DNA of 64,000 nucleotides from Neolewinella xylanilytica. GTDB taxonomy: Bacteria; Bacteroidota; Bacteroidia; Chitinophagales; Saprospiraceae. The notes under the pieces are model-generated. The model was given only the letters and a program-made list of their open reading frames with translations, ran no database searches and had not been told where the DNA came from. The translations under genes and the position numbers were made by a program. Position 1 is the stretch's first letter; each line of letters starts with the position of its first letter. Location: positions 744,001-808,000 of the forward strand of contig NZ_PTJC01000005.1 in assembly GCF_002934605.1 (NCBI RefSeq), written 5' to 3'. This document shows, in pieces, positions 58,531 through 64,000 of this stretch.

Positions 58531-59379
58531 TTAAGTTCCTAAATGTGGCGGCAGGGAGGGGCCTTCGTCGCGCCGGCTATGCATTTCGTAGCCTTCGCTG
58601 CTGAGCTTGCTGAAGGGAACGGTAAACTCGGAATCTTCCGACCGCAACGTGATGCTGACGCTGTTGAGCTGGACGACCTCTCCCCGCTTGCCGTCGATGC
58701 TGACCTCGTCGCCGAGGCGAAGCTGATTGCGATTGTAAAAGCTGGCCAGGATATTGCCCATGATGTGCCGGGAGGCCATGCCGTAGCCGATGGCGAAAGC
58801 GCCCGCGATACCCGCCAGGAGGATACTGATGTTCGTTTCCATGAACTCCGTCTGCAACTGGGCCTGACTGAGGGAAATAAGGATGATGTTGAGCAGGATG
58901 AAGTAGAAAACCGCGTTGGCGATCAGGTTGCCGGACGGGATGGCCAGCGACCGGCAGGTGGTGAGTACCAGCCGCTTGATGGAATCGGCCAGGAAGATGC
59001 CGCCGATCAGGATGACAAAGGCTAATATGGCGTTCGGCAAATAGGAAATGAGGTCGGCCATCATCGCCGAAAGCATGTCCATGCCCAGTGCCTCGACCGC
59101 GGCCATGGTGAAAACGATCAGGACGAAGTAGTACACGATGGCCGCTAATACCCGGCTGGGGAGGAGGGTGATCTTGGCGTTGCGGAACAGGTCGATGTTC
59201 AGCAGTTTATCGGTGAGGCGGTCGAGGCCGGAAGCCGCGATGAGCCGCCGGAGGATTTGGTACAGCCCCTTGGCGATCACGTAGCCCACCAGGAAGATGA
59301 CGGCGGCTTTGACGAGGGCCGGAATGACGGTCAGCAACTGGTAAGCCTGGAGGCGGAGTATCTCGAGCACGGAGTCCAT
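58531..59379 (-). CDS. MscS-type mechanosensitive channel
   Basis: 282 residues. Four membrane helices (near 15-35, 63-85, 97-117, 140-165); the pore helix and channel sequence (SILLAGIAGAFAIGYGMASRHIMGN) precede the conserved YNRNQLRLGDEVSIDGKRGEVVQLNSVSITLRSEDSEFTVPFSKL beta domain. The C-terminus is short. It releases solutes on hypo-osmotic shock. It lies in a three-gene operon behind an ECF sigma factor and an 85-residue protein, so the channel may be controlled by that sigma factor. Confidence 0.9.
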   Translation of the reverse strand: MDSVLEILRLQAYQLLTVIPALVKAAVIFLVGYVIAKGLYQILRRLIAASGLDRLTDKLLNIDLFRNAKITLLPSRVLAAIVYYFVLIVFTMAAVEALGMDMLSAMMADLISYLPNAILAFVILIGGIFLADSIKRLVLTTCRSLAIPSGNLIANAVFYFILLNIILISLSQAQLQTEFMETNISILLAGIAGAFAIGYGMASRHIMGNILASFYNRNQLRLGDEVSIDGKRGEVVQLNSVSITLRSEDSEFTVPFSKLSSEGYEMHSRRDEGPSLPPHLGT

Positions 59380-59387
59380 GGGGGCAA

Positions 59388-59645
59388 TTAACGGATAATG
59401 TCGCGGTTGGTGCCGGGGCCGAGAGGTTCGTCGTTGAAGGGATCGTCGTCATCAAGGTCGACCATGGGCTCTCCGCCCCCCATAACGTTGAGGGTGTCGG
59501 CCATGACGGGCCCGAAGAGCTCGACGACGCTGGCGATGAATTCGGCGGTCCGCAGTTCCCGTTCGACCTTCCGGCGCACGACAGCTTGCCGCTCCCCGGT
59601 GAAGGAGGCGATATCTTCGTCCCGCAGTGCCAGAAAGTTATTCAT
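59388..59645 (-). CDS. Small acidic protein between sigma factor and channel
   Basis: 85 residues. A basic helical first half (TGERQAVVRRKVERELRTAE) and an acidic C-terminus (MVDLDDDDPFNDEPLG). It starts 5 bp after the sigma-factor stop and ends 8 bp before the MscS start. It has no membrane segment and no recognised domain. By position it might regulate the sigma factor, which is only an inference. Confidence 0.7.
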   Translation of the reverse strand: MNNFLALRDEDIASFTGERQAVVRRKVERELRTAEFIASVVELFGPVMADTLNVMGGGEPMVDLDDDDPFNDEPLGPGTNRDIIR

Positions 59646-59650
59646 GGGTT

Positions 59651-60241
59651 TCAGGTTACGGAGGCGAACTGGCGGTCGTGGATGCGCTTGGATTTTTCCT
59701 TTACCCGTTTCAACTGCATCTTTACGGCCGATTCGGTTTTACCGAGCAGCGAGGCAATCGTTTTGATCTTCACCCCGTCCTTGTACTTCATCAGGAGCAG
59801 GGTCCGTTCGGATTCCGTGAGTTGGGAGAGCACGTAGCGGAGTTCACTGAGTTGCATGCTCATCAGGGCCTCGTCGGGCACCTCCTCGATCGTGTCTGGC
59901 GGGTCTTCCATCTCGGTGGCGAAGAGCTCCCGGCTACGGCGGCTGCGGCGAATTTTGTCGATACAGAGGTTATAGGTGATGGAATAGACCCAGGTGGAAA
60001 ACTTGGCCTGGCCCTCGAATTTACCCAGGCTCAGGAATATCTTGGTAAAAATCTCCTGGGTGGCGTCTTCCGCTTCGCTTTCCTTGTGCAGCATGGTCAT
60101 GGCCTTACTGTATACTTTGGCGGCATAGCGCTCGTAGAGCAGGCGGAAGCAGGTAGCGTGCTGGTGCTTGCGGTAGGCCAGCACGATGTCCATGTCTTCC
60201 ATGGAAGGGTCGCAAGCTTGAGTGGACGCTTGGGTGAGCAT
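59651..60241 (-). CDS. ECF-type RNA polymerase sigma factor (RpoE-like)
   Basis: 196 residues, normal ECF length. Region 2 at ~28-100 (CFRLLYERYAAKVYSKAMTML, ATQEIFTKIFLSLGKFEG, FSTWVYSITYNLCIDKIRR), region 4 at ~130-185 (LRYVLSQLTESERTLLLMKYKDGVKIKTIASLLGKTESAVKMQLKR). First gene of the operon with the 85-residue protein and MscS. A typical anti-sigma factor is not seen. Confidence 0.92.
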   Translation of the reverse strand: MLTQASTQACDPSMEDMDIVLAYRKHQHATCFRLLYERYAAKVYSKAMTMLHKESEAEDATQEIFTKIFLSLGKFEGQAKFSTWVYSITYNLCIDKIRRSRRSRELFATEMEDPPDTIEEVPDEALMSMQLSELRYVLSQLTESERTLLLMKYKDGVKIKTIASLLGKTESAVKMQLKRVKEKSKRIHDRQFASVT

Positions 60242-60339
60242 TCAGGTTTCCAGCTTCGGGAGCTCGGATCGTAGCGGCTTCCCAGGTGAGACGTCAAATT
60301 ACGTATTGGGTCACGGAACGCGAAAGTTTCCCCGGAAAA

Positions 60340-61224
60340 TCATTCCACGACCTTGCTTGCCTGGCTCACCGCGGCCACGTTGAAGACCCCCAATACGGCT
60401 TCTTCCCCGTCGAGGGCCACCACGTTGCCGGGGGCATTGGCGATGGGGAGTTGGAAGATGCCGTTGCTGCCGTTCTGAATCTGGTCGCGGGCCACGCTCA
60501 GGTAGAAGAAGGCTTCGTTGCTGAGCGACCATACATCGACGTGGAGGCTATCGCCGGGCTCGAGGGCGACCACGCCGCCGTCGTCGTCCGTGCGGTTGAT
60601 GCTGAACCGGATGGGTGCGATGAACACGATGCCGTCCGTGCCGCTGCCGGCGTCGAAGGTGGCGTCGTATACCAGGGAGAGCTCCCCCGGGCGGTTGAGC
60701 AGGGTGTCGTTGATGGTGGTGCGGATCAGATAGGCATCGCCGACACCGACGAAATCGCGGGCGTACAGCTGGGCGTACAGGCCCGCGTCGAGCCCGATCG
60801 ATTCTTCCTCGAAACGAACCGCGATGCTGTCGATGGGGGGCACCCGTTTCACCGTCGTCTGGCTGCCGTAGCGGAGCCCGTTGCGCTCGAGGCCGAGGAC
60901 CAGCTCGGTACCGACCGCGCCCAGGGAATCACCGGGAGCCGGCTCCCACACGTAGTCGCCGTCGCCCCGGTACGTGAAGGTGAAGCAGCTAGTATCCGGG
61001 GCGGTGCGGCAGATCACCACCGCGGCGTCCTCCACGGGGGTGGGCAGGCGGTTGGCGTAGTAATCCTGTGATTCGGTGAGGCGGACGGTCTGGGGTTCCG
61101 CCCGATTGGTGAGCCAGGCGTCGACGACAAGTTGGGGGGCGTCGAAGTCGGTCTGGAGGGTGACGGGGTCCTCGCAGTTCCATAGGACAAGGGCTAGCGA
61201 GAGTAGGCCGAGCGATCGCATCAT
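60340..61224 (-). CDS. DUF4249-family lipoprotein
   Basis: 294 residues. Lipobox LALVLWNC (Cys17). DUF4249 features: DFDAPQLVVDAWLTNRAEP, ESQDYYANRLPTPVEDAAVVI and the DAYLIRTTINDTLLN segment. Its ATG overlaps the stop of the receptor gene by 4 bp. It is the paralogue of the DUF4249 gene at 28085. The C-terminal SNIEGGLG-like end is replaced by PGNVVALDGEEAVLGVFNVAA. Confidence 0.83.
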   Translation of the reverse strand: MMRSLGLLSLALVLWNCEDPVTLQTDFDAPQLVVDAWLTNRAEPQTVRLTESQDYYANRLPTPVEDAAVVICRTAPDTSCFTFTYRGDGDYVWEPAPGDSLGAVGTELVLGLERNGLRYGSQTTVKRVPPIDSIAVRFEEESIGLDAGLYAQLYARDFVGVGDAYLIRTTINDTLLNRPGELSLVYDATFDAGSGTDGIVFIAPIRFSINRTDDDGGVVALEPGDSLHVDVWSLSNEAFFYLSVARDQIQNGSNGIFQLPIANAPGNVVALDGEEAVLGVFNVAAVSQASKVVE

Positions 61225-63707
61225 TGGAAGGTGAAGTTGTAGGAAACGGAGGGGATGATGCTACCGACCACGGAGAGCTTGATGGCTTCGGTGTTGATGG
61301 CCTGCCCGGGAAGGGTGCGGCCGTCCAGTTGGTCGGCGTAGATGGTGAAGGGGTTGCGGCGGGCGTAGAGATTGTAAATGCCGAAGATCCACTGCCCCTG
61401 CCAGCGGCGGTCGGCTTTCTCTTTTTTCGGGTCGAGGGTGAGGCTCACGTCGAGGCGGTGGTAATCCGGAATGCGAAAGTTATTACGGGCGTCACCGGCG
61501 TTGTTCGGGATGTAGTAACCGAGCTGGTAGTAGCCGCTGTTGGGCAGGGTGGTCGGGGTGCCGGTGTTGTAGACGAAGGTACCGCTCAGGCTCACGCGGT
61601 CGGAGAGCTCGTAGAACGCGGTCAGGTTGAAGTTGTGGGTCTGGTCGAAACGGGTGGGGTACCAGTCGTCATTGTTGATGCCGGGCACCAGCCGCTCGGA
61701 GCGAGCCAGGGTGTAGCTCAGCCAGCCCGATGCGCGGCCCTTGTTTTTCTTGAGTTGCACTTCGGCTCCGTAGGCCCGCCCTTCGCCGCTGAGGACCTGC
61801 CCTTCCACGAGTTCGTTGAGGATGAGGTCGGCCCCGTCGATGTAATCGACCAGGTTGGCGAAGTCCTTGTAGTAGGTTTCCAAGCTGAGCTCGTAGGTAT
61901 TGTCGCTGAGATTACGGAAGTATCCGAGGGCGAACTGGTCGGCCCGCTGGGGTTGGATGTTGTTGGTGCTGGGCGTCCAGATGTCGAGGGGGATCGAGGC
62001 GGTGGTATTGCTGAGCAGGTGGATGTACTGCACGGTGCGCTGGTAGCTGGCCTTCACCGAGCTGGTGGAGTTGAGGGTGAACTGGGCCGCGGCGCGGGGT
62101 TCCAGGTTCAACCAGTCGTCGATCACTTCGTTGCGCTCCGTAGGGGTGACGCCCGTGAGTGGGCGGGGCAGTCCTTCGCGGGGGGCTTCGCCGAATTCGT
62201 AGATATTGCGTCCGCCGAGGTAGGCGAAGTGGCTCAGGCGCAGCCCGTAGTTGAGCTTCAGCCGGTCCCACAGGGTCACCTCGTTTTCGACGAAGGCGCT
62301 CGATTCCAGGGCCCACTGGCGGCTGAGGCTGATGTCGATTTCGTCGCCGCCGCTGACGGCAATGGCGTTGGCCGGCTCGAAGCGGTAGTAGATCGCCTGG
62401 CCGCCGAAGCGGATGACGTTATCGGGACTGACGAAGTAGGAGAATTCCGGTTTGACGCTGGTGTTGACGATGCTGGCGTCCCAGTTGAAGGCGTCTTCGT
62501 CGGGGTCGTCGCCGAAGTCAATGGCGTAGTCGTAGTCGCTGTAGTAGACGGTCAGGTTGGCGAAGAGCTTGTCGGAAAAGAGGTGGTTCCAGCGCAGGGT
62601 GCCGGTGGCGTTACCCCAGCTGAAGCCGGCCGCGTCGCCCGGACTGAATACGTCGCGGCCGAGGTAGCCGGAAAGAAATACTTGGTCCTTATCGCTGAAG
62701 CGGTAGTTGGTCTTCAGGGTGAGGTCGTAAAAGTTGAGGCGGGTACCGCTGAGGTTATCGTTGAGGAAAGGGGCCGCCAGTACGTCGATGTAGCTGCGGC
62801 GGCCGGCGAGGAGAAAAGACGACTTATCCTTCACCAACGGTGCTTCCACGCTGAGCCGGCTGAAGATGGTGCCGATACCGCCCTGCATCTCGAACTGCTG
62901 GTTATTGCCCTCCTTCATGCGCACGTCGAGGATGGACGAAAGCCGGCCGCCATAACGCGCGGGGATGCCACCTTTGTACAGCTGTACCCCCTTCACGGCG
63001 TCGGGGTTAAAAACCGAGAAGAAGCCGAAGAGGTGGCTGCTGTTGAAGACGGGCGCCTCGTCCAGGATCACCAGGTTCTGGTCGATGCTGCCGCCCCGCA
63101 CGTTAAAGCCGGCGGCACCCTCGCCCACGGTGGTCACCCCGGGCAGCAACTGGATGCTGCGGATCACGTCCACTTCCCCCAGCAGGCTGGGCAGCTTCTC
63201 AATGGTGCTCATGTCGAGCCGCTCCACGCTCATCTGCAGGTTGCTGACGTTCTCGTCTTCGTCGACGGCGGTGACGACAACTTCCTGGAGCACGCTGCCG
63301 GCTTCCTCGAGAGCGAAATCGCGGGTGAGGTTGCCGTTGAGCTCCAGTACGACCTTCCGTTCGGCGTAGCCCAGGTAGCTTGCCCGCACCGTATAACTGC
63401 CGGGGGCAACGGTGAGGGAATAAAAGCCGTAGGCATTCGTCACCGTGCCCAGGGTGGTGCCGTCTAGTTGCACGGTAGCCCCGATGAGGGTCTCGCCGTC
63501 GCTGGCATCGCGGACGTAGCCACTGAGCGTCACCCGGTCCTGGGCACCGAGCGTGGAAATAAACCCGACCAGGAAGAGGAGGGTGGCGGCGAGGCGGAGG
63601 GCGGGCTTACCCAGGCGTCCGGTTTCGACCGCAAGGTAGGAGCGGGGGCCGGACCCGGAGAGCACGAGGGGAGTCCAGCGTGGAATCGGTAGAATAGATG
63701 TCTTCAC
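61221..63707 (-). CDS. TonB-dependent outer-membrane receptor
   Basis: 828 residues. The signal peptide is internal (LRLAATLLFLVGFISTLGAQ, ~37-56) after a 35-residue N-terminal extension, so the start may be too far upstream. Then a carboxypeptidase-D regulatory-like domain (LSGYVRDASDGETLIGATV), plug domain with LGEVDVIRSIQLLPGVTTV and NVRGGSIDQNLVILDEAPVF, and a beta-barrel closing in IIPSVSYNFTFQ. Receptor of the DUF4249-coupled type, paralogous to 28916-31225, with substrate unknown. Confidence 0.93.
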   Translation of the reverse strand: MKTSILPIPRWTPLVLSGSGPRSYLAVETGRLGKPALRLAATLLFLVGFISTLGAQDRVTLSGYVRDASDGETLIGATVQLDGTTLGTVTNAYGFYSLTVAPGSYTVRASYLGYAERKVVLELNGNLTRDFALEEAGSVLQEVVVTAVDEDENVSNLQMSVERLDMSTIEKLPSLLGEVDVIRSIQLLPGVTTVGEGAAGFNVRGGSIDQNLVILDEAPVFNSSHLFGFFSVFNPDAVKGVQLYKGGIPARYGGRLSSILDVRMKEGNNQQFEMQGGIGTIFSRLSVEAPLVKDKSSFLLAGRRSYIDVLAAPFLNDNLSGTRLNFYDLTLKTNYRFSDKDQVFLSGYLGRDVFSPGDAAGFSWGNATGTLRWNHLFSDKLFANLTVYYSDYDYAIDFGDDPDEDAFNWDASIVNTSVKPEFSYFVSPDNVIRFGGQAIYYRFEPANAIAVSGGDEIDISLSRQWALESSAFVENEVTLWDRLKLNYGLRLSHFAYLGGRNIYEFGEAPREGLPRPLTGVTPTERNEVIDDWLNLEPRAAAQFTLNSTSSVKASYQRTVQYIHLLSNTTASIPLDIWTPSTNNIQPQRADQFALGYFRNLSDNTYELSLETYYKDFANLVDYIDGADLILNELVEGQVLSGEGRAYGAEVQLKKNKGRASGWLSYTLARSERLVPGINNDDWYPTRFDQTHNFNLTAFYELSDRVSLSGTFVYNTGTPTTLPNSGYYQLGYYIPNNAGDARNNFRIPDYHRLDVSLTLDPKKEKADRRWQGQWIFGIYNLYARRNPFTIYADQLDGRTLPGQAINTEAIKLSVVGSIIPSVSYNFTFQ

Positions 63708-63794
63708 AGCAGCCGTAACGACGAATAGGGCACGGCGGTTATGGCCCCGTACCCTATTCCGATCAATCGGCTCCGATTTTAGACGGAGGCGTGA

Positions 63795-64000
63795 CTATTT
63801 CGGCTCATCGCTCGTATTCGCTTCCCCGACTTTTTGAAAGTGACCGGCTTCGGTGATGGTTTTTTCTTGGCCGGTGTCAGGATCGGGGTAGCTGCGTTCG
63901 TGCACTTCCACGCTCAGTTGTTTTCCCTTCAACTTATTGGTGTCTAGGGTTTCTCCTTCCATTTCGACGGCGCGCATTAGTTCGGCCAGGATGGGTTTGC
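63795..64000 (-). CDS. C-terminal part of an unidentified protein (5' end outside window)
   Basis: The frame is open through the right window edge, so the ATG at 63977 is probably internal. The visible end contains KPILAELMRAVEMEGETLDT, KLKGKQLSVEVHERSYPDPD and TITEAGHFQKVGEANTSDEPK. The polar, charged end suggests a soluble protein. Not recognised. Confidence 0.5.
   Translation of the reverse strand, partial: KPILAELMRAVEMEGETLDTNKLKGKQLSVEVHERSYPDPDTGQEKTITEAGHFQKVGEANTSDEPK

Noticed and set aside
61224-63467. 747-residue plus-strand ORF opposite the TonB receptor
   Set aside because: Antisense shadow of a clear TonB-dependent receptor; Val/Gly/Glu-rich composition typical of the opposite strand in GC-rich genes.
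1-64000. tRNA, rRNA, tmRNA or known riboswitches
   Set aside because: No cloverleaf, TPsiC-like GGTTCGA motif in context, rRNA signature or recognised riboswitch core was seen by eye; a covariance search would be needed to exclude small ones.

Overview
This window looks like a chromosomal piece of a moderately GC-rich Bacteroidota, most likely a Saprospiria/Lewinella-type marine bacterium. The evidence is a SusC/SusD pair, two TonB-receptor/DUF4249 pairs, a type IX secretion (T9SS) C-terminal sorting domain, many Bacteroidota-style lipoproteins, promoter -7 boxes of the TAnnTTTG/TAnnTTCG type, and few clear Shine-Dalgarno sites. The genus is an inference; no rRNA or tRNA gene is visible.

Layout. 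1-1123 is the 5' part of an exported beta-propeller-type protein. 1.24-2.12 kb is a repeat field with eight tandem 66-bp units, followed by a parA-like ATPase and a ribbon-helix-helix-like partner (2.1-3.4 kb). 3.6-6.3 kb has small envelope proteins and a methyltransferase. 6.4-14.3 kb (all minus) is a SusC/SusD outer-membrane uptake pair followed by two alkaline phosphatases, one fused to a glycerophosphodiesterase-like domain; together they suggest scavenging of organic phosphorus. 14.7-18.4 kb holds a DUF998 membrane protein and a five-gene operon (DUF4345, SDR, DUF1772-like, membrane protein, exported alpha/beta hydrolase). 18.5-27.6 kb has two ECF sigma factors (one an ECF42/YCII pair), a PQQ-type sugar dehydrogenase, lipoproteins, an exported Hcp-like protein overlapping a T9SS cargo gene, FKBP isomerase, a beta-lactamase-family hydrolase and a group III truncated haemoglobin. 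28.1-31.7 kb is the first TonB receptor/DUF4249 set.

32.1-38.3 kb is the most plastic part: an AT-richer three-ORF lipoprotein/outer-membrane cluster with a frameshift at an A8 run is bracketed by a truncated and an intact copy of a histidine phosphatase gene, with decayed fragments of at least four transposases nearby. 38.7-44.0 kb holds pirin, a lipoprotein, GNAT acetyltransferase, a serine hydrolase, a decayed GNAT copy and a 1.2-kb field of composite repeats. 44.1-46.0 kb is a split transketolase; 46.2-47.7 kb CsbD and a TPR membrane protein; 47.7-48.6 kb a second repeat field leading into hisS. 50.2-57.4 kb has a tail-specific protease, GT39 and GT2 glycosyltransferases, a tiny lipoprotein, HU, an SDR and a uracil-DNA-glycosylase-family protein. 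57.5-63.7 kb has a DUF3078 protein, an ECF sigma/85-aa/MscS operon and the second TonB receptor/DUF4249 pair; a gene truncated by the window end closes the window.

The most unusual signals are (i) a family of composite intergenic repeats, one module of which sits directly upstream of hisS and both GNAT copies and looks promoter-bearing; (ii) a separate short GC-rich intergenic motif recurring about eight times; (iii) a signal-peptide-bearing Hcp-fold protein overlapping a T9SS cargo gene; and (iv) the frameshifted lipoprotein between phosphatase gene copies. All functional statements come from reading motifs by eye; no database search was run.
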